DNA of 64,000 bases from Flavobacteriales bacterium (GTDB lineage: Bacteria > Bacteroidota > Bacteroidia > Flavobacteriales_F > PHOS-HE28). Below are positions 46,780 to 55,897 of this stretch, piece by piece. The stretch is from contig CP065018.1 in assembly GCA_016700415.1 (NCBI GenBank), positions 1,990,001-2,054,000 of the forward strand, read 5' to 3'. A program made the position numbers and the translations under genes. Every line of letters begins with the position of its first letter. Within the stretch, counting starts at the first letter, position 1. The notes beneath the pieces are model-generated. The model was not told the DNA's origin. It ran no database searches and saw only the letters and a program-made list of their open reading frames with translations.

Positions 46780-46805
46780 AAAAGGAGGCGGGGCCGCCTC
46801 CTTTT
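46780..46805. terminator. Bidirectional terminator between ppx and a convergent T9SS cargo gene
   Basis: AAAAGGAGGCGG/CCGCCTCCTTTT forms a near-perfect stem with A-runs and T-runs on both sides, serving both convergent genes. Confidence 0.85.
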
Positions 46806-46821
46806 CCTGTCCGATGATCGC

Positions 46822-47682
46822 TTACTGCTTCATGAAGGAGCGCATGTTACGCCTGCCATCGGCCATGCGCACGCCTAGGAGGTAGCGACCGACAGGAAGA
46901 TCGGACACGTGCATTTCCACTTGTGCCTGTCCCGTGCTCATGGTCTTCACGGTGCGCCCCGAAAGGTCCAGTATGGTGAGCTCGGCCATCGGGATGGCCG
47001 TGGTCACGGTAAGCAGGTCCGTTGCCAAGGTGGGGCGGACGGTCAGCTCAGGTAAGGCGTTGGGCTCATCGATACCGGTAAAATTCCCGAAGCTCAGTTC
47101 GTCCAACGAAAGGGTGCTGCCTGCAATGCCCGCCCCGGCGCTGGACATAATGACAATGATCGCCTTGTCAGGCACGTCCGGACTGACGTAGATGATCGAC
47201 ATGCTGAAGGCTTGCCAAGCAGCTTGGGTACCCGCCACACTGATACTTCCCACGCCCACGGCCTCATCGCTTTGGCTAGTGGTATTGAATTTGCTCAACG
47301 TTACCGTGATGAACCCGGCATCACCGGTCTGAATAGCATGTTTCCACATACCGTTCAAGGCCTCGGGCCGTGCCGCATAAGGAAAACCGGTCATCCCGTT
47401 GGCATCCACGGCCGTCAATTGGCCCGGTATCACGCCAACGCCTGCCATGGCAAGTGATGTCAGCTTCACATAGCTGCTTCCCACCGCGCCTGGTGTTCCC
47501 TTTTCACAGGAAAGCCCCGCGCCTTGAGAGGTGGTCATCTGATTGATCGTTGTCCATTGCACCGGGTCCTGATAGCTGCCTACCGTGATCCAGTTCTCGA
47601 AGCCCGCATTGGGGATCTGTGCCATGGCCGGCACCGTGGCAAAGACGGTGGCAGCAAGAAGAATGTGTAGTGGTGCTTTCAT
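46822..47682 (-). CDS. T9SS cargo protein with type A sorting domain
   Basis: 286 residues from the ATG at 47682, with signal peptide MKAPLHILLAATVFATVPAMAQ. It continues IPNAGFENWITVGSYQDPVQWTTIN, the start of a carbohydrate-binding-like jelly roll common in Bacteroidota cargo. The last ~75 residues are a type A sorting domain (LTVRPTLATDLLTVTTAIPMAELTILDLSGRTVKTM to RYLLGVRMADGRRNMRSFMKQ). Exported through T9SS; ligand unknown. Convergent with ppx. The 297-base region upstream to the permease gene holds no other gene. Confidence 0.85.
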   Translation of the reverse strand: MKAPLHILLAATVFATVPAMAQIPNAGFENWITVGSYQDPVQWTTINQMTTSQGAGLSCEKGTPGAVGSSYVKLTSLAMAGVGVIPGQLTAVDANGMTGFPYAARPEALNGMWKHAIQTGDAGFITVTLSKFNTTSQSDEAVGVGSISVAGTQAAWQAFSMSIIYVSPDVPDKAIIVIMSSAGAGIAGSTLSLDELSFGNFTGIDEPNALPELTVRPTLATDLLTVTTAIPMAELTILDLSGRTVKTMSTGQAQVEMHVSDLPVGRYLLGVRMADGRRNMRSFMKQ

Positions 47683-47979
47683 GGTGCGGCGATTTGTATC
47701 AAAGCTGATCATTTTAACTTTAGGAACAAAACCTGTCCAAGCAGGTCCACACGCCGAATGCTTTCGCTATAAAAGGAACGGACCTGACGAGCTCCGTTGG
47801 CCAAAGGCGTCCGCACCAAAGAGCGTCCGGACTTTAGGCCCGCCACATCCGCGGTGATATGCTCCGCGTTCGCGCCTTACCGTAGCACGGTCCGGCCGAT
47901 CATGTCCAACAAGATCCGGTACGGGATACAGAAATCAGCAGTTGACAATGCTCTGCGCAACATGCTGAGCCGGTGGTGC

Positions 47980-49398
47980 TCAGAACTTACTGTGCTTAGC
48001 ACTGTAGCGGAAGTAGACCACCATGCCGATGCCGAGCCACACCACCAGGCGCAGCCATGTGTCCCAAGGAAGAGCCAGCATCATGGCGCCGCATACGACC
48101 ACGCCCAGAATGGGGACCAACGGCACCAACGGCGTACGGAAACCGCGGGGTGCGTCCGGCATGCGCTTGCGGATGATGAGCACGCCGATGCTCACCAGGA
48201 TGAAGGCGAGCAGCGTACCGATGCTGGTCATCTCCCCCACCACCCTGCCCGGCACGAAGGCGGCGAACGCCCCCACAAAGAGCATGAAGAACATGTTGCT
48301 TTTGAACGGTGTACGGTACTTGGGGTGAACATCGGAGAAGACCTTCGGGAGCAGGCCGTCGTGGCTCATGCTGTAGAACACGCGGCTCTGGCCCATCAGC
48401 ATCACCAAGATCACCGAGGAATAACCGGCAAGGATGGCGATGATCACGGCCTGCTGGAGCCAAACGTAGGGCGTGTGCTTAATGGCGGTGGCCACCGGCG
48501 CAAGCGAATCAGTCCCCGAACCGAACTCGGTGTAGTTCGCCAAGCCGGTCATCACGTGGCCGAACAGCACATAGAGCACCGCACAGATAGCAAGCGAGCC
48601 GAGGATGCCGATGGGCATGTTGCGCTTGGGGTTCTTGGTCTCTTGTGCGGCGGTGCTCACCGCATCGAAACCGATGTAGGCGAAGAAGATGATGCCCGCA
48701 CCACGGAGCACCCCGCTCCAACCGAATTCGCCCCACACGCCGTTGTTCGGTGGGATGAAGGGCGTGAGATTGGCCGGGTTGATGTAGGACCAGCCGAAGA
48801 AGATAAAGACCAGCACCACAGCCACCTTCAGTACCACGATAATGGCATTTACCCCGGCACTTTCGCGGGTCCCGCGCGCGAGCAACAGCGACATCAACGC
48901 CACAATGATCACGGCTGGAAGGTTGAACCATCCGCCCTCAAATGGCCCCGCCATCAGGTGCTCGGGGATGTGCATGCCGTGCATTGCCAGCAGTTTGTTG
49001 AGGTATTGGCTCCAGGAGATCGCGACCATGGCGGCCCCCACGGCATACTCAAGCACGAGGTCCCAACCGATGACCCAGGCCCAGATGCGGCCCATGGTGG
49101 CGAAGCTGTATGTGTAGGCACTGCCGGCGATCGGAATGATGCTGGCGAACTCCGCATAGCACAGCCCCGCAAAGGCGCAACCGACGGCACTGATGACAAA
49201 GGAGAGGACCACCGCCGGCCCCGCATGCTGCCCCGCCACCACGCCGGTAAGAGAGAAGAGGCCCGCACCGATGATGGCCCCGATGCCGAGAGCCACTAAG
49301 CTTACCGCTCCCAGCCTTCTTACCAAGGTCCCTTGGCCCTGATCCTCCGCTTCCGCGAGCAATACGCTCATCGGTTTCCTGGTGTCGTGTCTGCTCAT
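47980..49398 (-). CDS. APC-family amino acid permease
   Basis: A 472-residue protein with twelve predicted helices. The N-terminal signature LGIGAIIGAGLFSLTGVVAG (helix 1), FAGLCYAEFASIIPIAGSAYTYSFATMG and the helix 6 block FFAYIGFDAVSTAAQETKNPKRNMPIGIL identify the cationic amino acid transporter-like branch of the APC superfamily. It moves amino acids across the inner membrane, probably with H+. No substrate-specific residues can be read with confidence. The strand is opposite to the MFS gene that follows. Confidence 0.92.
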   Translation of the reverse strand: MSRHDTRKPMSVLLAEAEDQGQGTLVRRLGAVSLVALGIGAIIGAGLFSLTGVVAGQHAGPAVVLSFVISAVGCAFAGLCYAEFASIIPIAGSAYTYSFATMGRIWAWVIGWDLVLEYAVGAAMVAISWSQYLNKLLAMHGMHIPEHLMAGPFEGGWFNLPAVIIVALMSLLLARGTRESAGVNAIIVVLKVAVVLVFIFFGWSYINPANLTPFIPPNNGVWGEFGWSGVLRGAGIIFFAYIGFDAVSTAAQETKNPKRNMPIGILGSLAICAVLYVLFGHVMTGLANYTEFGSGTDSLAPVATAIKHTPYVWLQQAVIIAILAGYSSVILVMLMGQSRVFYSMSHDGLLPKVFSDVHPKYRTPFKSNMFFMLFVGAFAAFVPGRVVGEMTSIGTLLAFILVSIGVLIIRKRMPDAPRGFRTPLVPLVPILGVVVCGAMMLALPWDTWLRLVVWLGIGMVVYFRYSAKHSKF

Positions 49399-49684
49399 GC
49401 GTAGTTCGGGTCGGGCGCTAAGCTATGGGAATTGGGAGACTGCGGAACATTCCTGCCACACTATCCCGACATATCCGCAAATGTGGGTGTTAGCACAGGA
49501 ACCGGGCGGTGCCGTTGAGGTGTGAACGGCCACTGTGTGCATCTGGACGCGAGGCCACCAAGGAACCCCAAAATGCTGAAAACAAGAAGTGATCAAGCAC
49601 ATAATGATGAACGGGCCGGTCATCCCCCCTATCTTTTTTCCGTGATCATCCCGATCGCGGACCGCAAGTAATTTCGCGGCCCCC

Positions 49685-50911
49685 ATGGGTAAGCCCGCCC
49701 GCCCCGCTTCCGCCTTCGCGCAACGCACGGTGGTCCCCGTCCTGATCGCCATCAGCGCGTCGCACATGTTGAACGACATCGTGCAGTCGCTGATCCCCGC
49801 GATCTATCCCATCGTCAAGGAGAAGTTCACGCTGAGTTTCACGCAGGTGGGCATCATCACGCTTTGCTTCCAGATGACCGCCTCGATCCTGCAGCCCTTC
49901 GTGGGGCGTTTCACGGACAAGCGGCCACAGCCTTATTCCCTGATGGTGGGCATGTGTTTCACCCTGGCGGGGATCCTGGCACTGTGGGGCGCGGGCAGCT
50001 TCACCGCCCTGCTCCTCTCCGTGATGCTCGTGGGCATGGGTTCCTCCATCTTCCATCCGGAGGCTTCCCGCATCGCGCACGCGGCATCCGGCGGAAAACG
50101 TGGCCTTGCACAATCCGTGTTCCAGCTAGGCGGCAACTTCGGGTCCTCCATGGGGCCATTGCTTGCCGCACTGATCGTGGTACCGTTCGGTCTGCACAGC
50201 CTGGGCTGGTTCGCGGTGATCCCGCTGATCGGGATCTTCGTGCTGCAGCGGGTGGGGACCTGGTACAAACGCAGTTCAGCGATCCGTGCACGCCGCCCGG
50301 CCAAGATGGTGGTACCCCATGGTATCCCGCGCAGCACCGTTAGGCGCTCCATCGTGATCTTGCTCGTGCTGATCTTCTCCAAGCAGTTCTACCTCGCCAG
50401 CATGAGCAGCTATTACACCTTCTACCTGATGGGCAAGTTCGGCTTGTCGGTGCGGGATGCCCAGATCCACCTCTTCATTTTCCTCTTCGCCGCCGCCATC
50501 GGCACACTTATCGGCGGGCCCATCGGCGACCGCTACGGGCGGAAGTACGTGATCTGGTTCTCCATCCTCGGCTCGGCGCCCTTCACTCTGCTGCTGCCCC
50601 ATGCGGACCTGATGTGGACCGGTATCCTTTCAGCGATCGTTGGCCTGATCCTCTCCTCCGCTTTCTCCGCCATCCTCGTCTATGCGCAGGAATTGGTGCC
50701 GGGCAAGGTGGGCATGGTCTCCGGCCTGTTCTTCGGTTTCGCGTTCGGCATGGCCGGGATCGGTTCCGCGCTGCTCGGTGCGCTAGCGGACCACACCAAC
50801 ATCGCGTTCGTCTTCCAGATCTGCTCGTTCCTGCCGCTGATCGGTCTGGCGGCGGCCTTTTTGCCGCGTGTGCATGAGCGTTACCTGCATCCGGAACAAG
50901 CGAAGAGCTGA
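49685..50911 (+). CDS. MFS transporter, fosmidomycin-resistance (Fsr)-like
   Basis: A 408-residue major facilitator with twelve predicted helices in two halves. It opens ISASHMLNDIVQSLIPAIYPIVKEKF, the typical Fsr start with H-x-x-N-D. GRFTDKRPQPYSLMVGMC marks the loop 2-3 motif of the first half and GGPIGDRYGRKYVIW that of the second. Fsr-like pumps expel small hydrophobic or anionic drugs. TAATTTCG at 49669-49676, 8 bases before the ATG, is a near-consensus -7 box. Confidence 0.9.
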   Translation: MGKPARPASAFAQRTVVPVLIAISASHMLNDIVQSLIPAIYPIVKEKFTLSFTQVGIITLCFQMTASILQPFVGRFTDKRPQPYSLMVGMCFTLAGILALWGAGSFTALLLSVMLVGMGSSIFHPEASRIAHAASGGKRGLAQSVFQLGGNFGSSMGPLLAALIVVPFGLHSLGWFAVIPLIGIFVLQRVGTWYKRSSAIRARRPAKMVVPHGIPRSTVRRSIVILLVLIFSKQFYLASMSSYYTFYLMGKFGLSVRDAQIHLFIFLFAAAIGTLIGGPIGDRYGRKYVIWFSILGSAPFTLLLPHADLMWTGILSAIVGLILSSAFSAILVYAQELVPGKVGMVSGLFFGFAFGMAGIGSALLGALADHTNIAFVFQICSFLPLIGLAAAFLPRVHERYLHPEQAKS

Positions 50912-51217
50912 CCGTACACGTAGTTGTCAGTTGTTAGGCTGGTCAGGCCGAAGCACTCCGGCGACGGTGTGCTGCCGGCTCTGCCGCTCCGCGTCCTCAA
51001 CTGCCGGAGGCAGCCCCCCGTTTGCTTGGCATTCTCTGCGTCCTCCGCGTCCTCTGCGGTAAAAGGTCAGCCGATATGATCCGTTGCGACCGTTGCGGTA
51101 AAAACCACATCACCTCCGGCGCATCATCTGCGCACATCTGCGGCATCTGCGGATAAACCTGTCGCCTCCTTCCCATCTTTGCGCTTCACCTACGCAAAAG
51201 CTCAGGCGCAACAAAGC
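50912..51217 (+). other. Noncoding region with repeat fragments
   Basis: About 300 bases without a gene. It holds a GTTGTCAGTTGTTAGGCTGG tract related to the insertion at 22610-22780 in dnaE, an AGAGGACGCGGAGGACGCAG-type tract on the minus strand, and CATCTGCGGCATCTGCGGAT. CATCTTTG at 51174-51181 is a possible -7 box for the response regulator. Confidence 0.5.
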
Positions 51218-52384
51218 ATGGCCAAGATCCTCATCATCGACGACGAAAAGGCGATCCGCAACGCGCTCCGCGACATCCTGGAACATGAGAAGCACAAGGT
51301 GGAAGAAGCCGAGGATGGTGCTTCAGGCCTTGAAAAAGCAAAGAAAGGCGGCTTCGACGTGGTGCTTTGCGATATCAAGATGCCCAAGTTGGACGGCATG
51401 GAGGTGCTGGAAAAGCTGATGGCGCATGACGATTCCATCCCCGTAGTGATGATCAGCGGGCACGGCACCATCGGCACGGCCGTGGAAGCGATCAAGAAAG
51501 GGGCATTCGACTTCATCCAGAAACCGCCGGACCTGAACCGGATCCTGGTGACCCTGCGGAACGCCTTGGACCGCGGCTCGCTGGTACAGGAGACCAAGAC
51601 CCTCCGCCAGAAGGTACAGAAGGGCAAGGCCGATGGGCGCATGGTCGGAACAAGCAAAGCGCTGGAGGCGATCCGTGAAATGGTGGAGAAGGTCGGCCCG
51701 AGCGATGCCCGCGTCTTGATCACCGGCGGCAACGGAGCAGGAAAAGAGGGCGTGGCCCGGATGCTGCATGAAAAGAGCAGCCGAAAGGGCGGCCCCTTCA
51801 TCGAGGTGAACTGCGCCGCGATCCCCGGGGAACTGATCGAAAGTGAGCTTTTCGGCCATGAAAAAGGCGCTTTCACCAGCGCAGTGGCCCAGCGGAAGGG
51901 GAAATTCGAACTGGCCGACGGGGGCACCCTCTTCTTGGACGAGATCGGGGACATGAGCCTGGCCGCCCAGGCCAAGGTGCTTCGGGCCTTGCAGGAAAAC
52001 CGGATCACCCGGGTGGGCGGCGACAAAGAGATCAAGGTCAACCCGCGGGTGATCGCCGCCACCAACAAAGACCTGCGCAAGGAGATCGCGGAAGGCCGCT
52101 TCAGGGAGGACCTGTACCACCGCCTCAGCGTGATCCCCATCCATGTGCCCGACTTGAAGGAGCGGATCGAGGACATCCCGGAGCTGGTGGAGCATTTCAT
52201 CAAGATGATCTGCACTGAGCAGGGTTGCGCCCCGAAAAAGGTCTCGGACAAGGCGATGAAGGAACTACAGAAACTACCCTGGACGGGAAATGTGCGGGAA
52301 CTGCGAAATGTGGTGGAACGCTTGGTGATCCTGGGCGGACCGGAGATCGGCGATGCGGATGTCAAACGCTATGCAAACTCCTGA
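51218..52384 (+). CDS. Sigma-54-dependent response regulator without DNA-binding domain
   Basis: 388 residues from the ATG at 51218. A receiver domain occupies 1-120, with acidic pocket DDE, phospho-Asp in VVLCDIKMPKLDG and Lys in FIQKP. An AAA+ sigma-54 activation domain follows (~140-380): Walker A-like GGNGAGKE, sigma-54-contact loop GAFTSA in place of the usual GAFTGA, GGTLFLDEIGDM and WTGNVRELRNVVERLVIL. The protein ends 16 residues later, so the C-terminal Fis-type helix-turn-helix is absent. Short NtrC-like proteins of this kind occur in Bacteroidota and may act from solution. No partner histidine kinase is encoded nearby. Confidence 0.92.
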   Translation: MAKILIIDDEKAIRNALRDILEHEKHKVEEAEDGASGLEKAKKGGFDVVLCDIKMPKLDGMEVLEKLMAHDDSIPVVMISGHGTIGTAVEAIKKGAFDFIQKPPDLNRILVTLRNALDRGSLVQETKTLRQKVQKGKADGRMVGTSKALEAIREMVEKVGPSDARVLITGGNGAGKEGVARMLHEKSSRKGGPFIEVNCAAIPGELIESELFGHEKGAFTSAVAQRKGKFELADGGTLFLDEIGDMSLAAQAKVLRALQENRITRVGGDKEIKVNPRVIAATNKDLRKEIAEGRFREDLYHRLSVIPIHVPDLKERIEDIPELVEHFIKMICTEQGCAPKKVSDKAMKELQKLPWTGNVRELRNVVERLVILGGPEIGDADVKRYANS

Positions 52385-52547
52385 TACTCTGCCACATATA
52401 GCTCTGGACCGGAATTCCCCCATTCCACTGTTCACATTCCTTCCGAAGGATCGGACAGGAGGGAGGCAACCTCCCGTTCTTTGAGGCGTCTTCAAGGGAG
52501 AAAACGCGTACTAATTACGCTTGGGGGGGAACCAAAACCACGCCGCC

Positions 52548-52994
52548 ATGGAAATGCTGAGCCATATCTACAACTTCTTGTATAGCCATCTCGGGGACAG
52601 CATGTACTACATTCTGGGCTTCATGTTGGTCCTTTCCGTGGTGGCCCAATGGCGCCTGTATGAAAAAGCCGGGCAGCCAGGCATCGCCGCCATCGTGCCC
52701 ATCTGGAATTTCATCGTCTTTCTGCGCATCGTAGGTCGGCCAGCCAGCCACCTTTGGCTCTTCCTGATCCCGGTCTACGGCCAGTTGTACATGATCCCCA
52801 AGGTGTGGATCGAACTGTGCCAGAGCTTCGGCAAGCGCTCCACGCTGGATCATGTGCTGGTGATCTTGCTCAATGGCCTGTACATCTTCAACCTTGGCAT
52901 GAGCTACGACACGGCGTACACCGGACCGGTGTATGGACGGCCGGCCCCGGGCACACAAGACTCCAACCGGGAGCACAGCCCCAGCTTAGCCTAA
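52548..52994 (+). CDS. DUF5684-like small membrane protein
   Basis: 148 residues from the ATG at 52548. Several hydrophobic segments are visible: MYYILGFMLVLSVVAQW, AAIVPIWNFIVFLRIVG, HLWLFLIPVYGQLYMIP and VLVILLNGLYIFNLGM. The K.GQPGIAAIVPIWN block resembles DUF5684, a membrane domain of unknown function sometimes fused to signal peptidase-like proteins. An upstream TTG at 52521 is possible but less likely. Its TAA stop is one copy of the target duplication of the mobile element at 52995-53155. Confidence 0.75.
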   Translation: MEMLSHIYNFLYSHLGDSMYYILGFMLVLSVVAQWRLYEKAGQPGIAAIVPIWNFIVFLRIVGRPASHLWLFLIPVYGQLYMIPKVWIELCQSFGKRSTLDHVLVILLNGLYIFNLGMSYDTAYTGPVYGRPAPGTQDSNREHSPSLA

Positions 52995-53155
52995 GAGCCT
53001 GTTTAGAATCTCTTCGAACGCGGCCCCCGGCCTCTTTTCCGCCCATGCTTCGCCGGAAAATGATCCCGTAGACACCGCTACGCGATGATTTTCCTGCTTC
53101 GCCTGAACGAAAAATAGACTCGCGGTCCATCGCCCAAGAGATTCTAAATAGGCTC
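52995..53155. mobile_element. 161-base MITE with 20-base inverted ends and TAA duplication
   Basis: The left end is GAGCCTGTTTAGAATCTCTT. The right end, inverted, matches 19 of 20 bases. TAA flanks both sides (52992-52994 and 53156-53158). The interior has no coding capacity but includes inverted GGAAAATGATC/GATGATTTTCC arms. Three-base T-A-A duplications and this end sequence fit the IS5 group; that assignment is inference. It sits exactly where two convergent genes end. Confidence 0.85.
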
Positions 53156-55813
53156 TAACAGCGTAGTCGCCTTTTTCAGTGCGCGTGGCAGGCCCTCAGG
53201 GTCCTTGCCCCCGGCCGTCGCATAGAAGGCCTGCCCTCCCCCGCCGCCTTTGATCTCGCTTGCAAGCGCCTTGATGATCTGCGGCGCTGCAACGCCCTTG
53301 TCCAAAAGTGCTTGGCCCACCATGACGCCCAACAGCGCCTTATCACCTTGACGGGCGCCCATTACCAGCAACAAGTCCGGGTTGGCATCCTTCAGCCGGA
53401 ATGCCAGGTCCCGCATGCCGTTGGCGTCCAGGTCCACCTCCTCGGCGATCACACGCGCGCCATTCACTTCCACGGCTTTGGCCAGGATCGTTTCCTGCAA
53501 ACGACCGACCCGCTCGTGCCCGGCTTTCTCCACCTCCTTGGCCAAATTTGCGTTCTGGTCCAGAAGCTGATTCACGGCCGCAGTAATGTCCGCCGGATGC
53601 TTCAACAGGCCGTTCAATGTGTCGAGGGTGCTCAAACGCTCCTCCACGTACTGCTCCACGGCCTCGCTGGTGATGGCTTCGATACGCCGGATCCCCGCTG
53701 CCAACGCTCCTTCGGAGACAATACGGAATCCGCCGATCTCGCCTGTGCGCGGTACGTGTATGCCCCCGCACAGCTCCACACTGTCACCGAATTTGATCAC
53801 ACGCACAGCATCCCCGTACTTCTCGCCGAACAGCGCCATCGCGCCCATGGCCATGGCCTCCTTCACAGGGGTATCCCGCAGTTCTTGCAAGGGCAGGTCG
53901 GCACGGACCAGGTCCTTCACCTCAGCCTCCACTTGTGCCAGTTCCTCCGGAGTGACCTTGGCGAAGTGCGAGATGTCAAAACGCAGACGGTCGGGGGCCA
54001 CCATGGACCCCTTCTGCTCCACATGCGTGCCCAGCACTTTTCGTAAGGCGTAGTGCAGCAGGTGCGTAGCGCTGTGATTGCGGCGCGTGAGCTTGCGGCG
54101 GTGTTCATCCACTTCCGCCGAGAGCGGCGCGGAAACATCCTGCGGAAGCTCCGTGGTAAAATGCACGATCAACTGGTTCTCCCTCCGGGTATCCAGTACG
54201 GTCACCTTGGTACCACCTTGGGCCAACCAACCCTGGTCACCGATCTGGCCGCCGCCCTCGGGATAGAAGGGCGTGCGGTCCAGCACCACTTGGTAGCGGT
54301 CACCTGCCTTGTCCTTCACCTTGCGATAGCGCAGGATCTTGGCCTCGGTAGCAAGTTCATCATAGCCGACGAATTCGGTGGTGCCTTCCGCCAATTCCGT
54401 CCAATCCCCCGTGGTGATGGCGGTGGCCGCACGTGAACGGTCCTTCTGTTTCTTCAGCTCTTTCTCAAAGCCCAGCATGTCCACGTCCACGCCCTGTTCA
54501 CGGGCCATCAGGCGGGTGAGATCGATCGGGAAGCCGAAGGTGTCGAACAGCTCGAAAGCCTTGGCCCCGTCAAGGGTGCCCTTGCTTTCGGCGACCAATT
54601 GCTCAAGCCGCTTCGTACCCAGTTCCAACGTGCGCAGGAAGGAGCGTTCCTCCTCCAGGATCACGTTGGTGATCAACTCCTGCTGCTTCGCCAGTTCCGG
54701 AAATTGCTCGCCCATCTGCTCCACAAGCACCGGTACCAACGCATGGATGAACGGCTCTTGCAGACCGAGGAAACTGTACCCGTAGCGCACGGCACGACGC
54801 AGGATCCTGCGGATCACATAACCCGCACCGGTGTTGCTGGGCAGCTGCCCGTCGGCGATTGCGAAGGCGATGGCCCGCAGGTGGTCGGCGATCACACGCA
54901 TGGCGATGTCCGCCCTTTCCCCAGACCCGTCATTCCGGGACATGCCTCCCGTAGAGATGGCCTGACCCGGGATCCCGGAAATGCTGGCCCCGTATTCCTT
55001 TCCGCAGGACTTGGCAAGCGCCTGGATCAACGGTTGGAACACATCTGTGTCGTAGTTGCTGCGCTTGCCTTGCAGCACCATGCACAACCGCTCGAAGCCC
55101 ATGCCGGTGTCCACGTGCTTGGCGGGCAACGGGAGCAGTGAGCCGTTTGCCTTGCGCTCGTACTGCATGAACACATTGTTCCAGATCTCGATCACCTGTG
55201 GATGGTCGTTGTTCACGAGATCCTTACCGGGTGTCTTTGCTTTCTCGGCGTCCGAGCGCACATCCGCATGGATCTCCGTGCAAGGGCCGCAGGGACCGGT
55301 CTCCCCCATTTCCCAGAAGTTGTCTTTCTTGCTGAATGGCAGCACACGTTCACCAGGCAGGTATTCCAGCCAAAGGTCGCGCGTCTCATTGTCCGCCTCC
55401 AGTTTGTCCGCAGCGTCACCACCGAAATAGGTGACGTAGATGTTCGCGGGATCGATCTTGAAGGTGTCCACCAGCAGTTCCCAAGCCCACTGTACGGCCT
55501 CTTTCTTGAAATAATCGCCGAAGCTCCAGTTGCCGAGCATCTCGAACATCGTGTGGTGGTAGGTATCAATGCCCACCTCCTCCAGGTCGTTGTGCTTACC
55601 TGAAACACGGAGACACTTCTGCGTGTCCGCAATGCGCGGGTCCGTCACCGGCCTGTTGCCCAGAAAGAGGTCCTTGAACTGGTTCATGCCCGCGTTGGTG
55701 AACATCAGGGTGGGGTCGTCCTTCACCACCATCGGCGCGCTGGGCACGATGGCATGGCCGCGCTTGGCAAAGTGGTCGAGGAAAGCTTGGCGGATCTCGC
55801 GGGAAGTGGGCAT
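53144..55813 (-). CDS. alaS: Alanine--tRNA ligase
   Basis: An 889-residue class II synthetase. It opens TSREIRQAFLDHFAKRGHAIVPSAPMVVKDDPTLMFTNAGMNQF, the catalytic core start. The editing-domain zinc site is HSATH (in RNHSATHLLHYAL) plus C-G-G-I-H (in SVELCGGIHVP), with Ile where Thr is usual. The C-terminal DHHA1 domain contains GGGGGQAFYATAGG. It charges tRNA-Ala and clears Ser/Gly errors. The last codons and the TAG stop lie inside the inverted end of the mobile element; without the insertion the gene would end ...LLG-stop two residues earlier. The start faces the M23 gene across a 84-base divergent promoter region. Confidence 0.97.
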   Translation of the reverse strand: MPTSREIRQAFLDHFAKRGHAIVPSAPMVVKDDPTLMFTNAGMNQFKDLFLGNRPVTDPRIADTQKCLRVSGKHNDLEEVGIDTYHHTMFEMLGNWSFGDYFKKEAVQWAWELLVDTFKIDPANIYVTYFGGDAADKLEADNETRDLWLEYLPGERVLPFSKKDNFWEMGETGPCGPCTEIHADVRSDAEKAKTPGKDLVNNDHPQVIEIWNNVFMQYERKANGSLLPLPAKHVDTGMGFERLCMVLQGKRSNYDTDVFQPLIQALAKSCGKEYGASISGIPGQAISTGGMSRNDGSGERADIAMRVIADHLRAIAFAIADGQLPSNTGAGYVIRRILRRAVRYGYSFLGLQEPFIHALVPVLVEQMGEQFPELAKQQELITNVILEEERSFLRTLELGTKRLEQLVAESKGTLDGAKAFELFDTFGFPIDLTRLMAREQGVDVDMLGFEKELKKQKDRSRAATAITTGDWTELAEGTTEFVGYDELATEAKILRYRKVKDKAGDRYQVVLDRTPFYPEGGGQIGDQGWLAQGGTKVTVLDTRRENQLIVHFTTELPQDVSAPLSAEVDEHRRKLTRRNHSATHLLHYALRKVLGTHVEQKGSMVAPDRLRFDISHFAKVTPEELAQVEAEVKDLVRADLPLQELRDTPVKEAMAMGAMALFGEKYGDAVRVIKFGDSVELCGGIHVPRTGEIGGFRIVSEGALAAGIRRIEAITSEAVEQYVEERLSTLDTLNGLLKHPADITAAVNQLLDQNANLAKEVEKAGHERVGRLQETILAKAVEVNGARVIAEEVDLDANGMRDLAFRLKDANPDLLLVMGARQGDKALLGVMVGQALLDKGVAAPQIIKALASEIKGGGGGQAFYATAGGKDPEGLPRALKKATTLLEPI

Positions 55814-55853
55814 GGCTGCGTTGCTGGCTTAAGGCCTGTGAATGAATGCGCCG

Positions 55854-55878
55854 CGAAATTAGGTGGCGGCTAACTTCG
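55854..55878. promoter_or_regulatory. Divergent -7 boxes for alaS and the M23 peptidase gene
   Basis: TAATTTCG on the minus strand (55854-55861) faces alaS. TAACTTCG on the plus strand (55871-55878) faces the M23 gene. Each has one mismatch (TTCG for TTTG) to TAnnTTTG, and only 9 bases separate them, so the two promoters overlap. Confidence 0.5.
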
Positions 55879-55897
55879 CACCTCCCTGCCGGACCAC

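Noticed and set aside
47797..49299. 500-residue plus-strand frame opposite the amino acid permease
   Set aside because: His/Asp-rich shadow; the minus strand encodes a complete twelve-helix APC permease.
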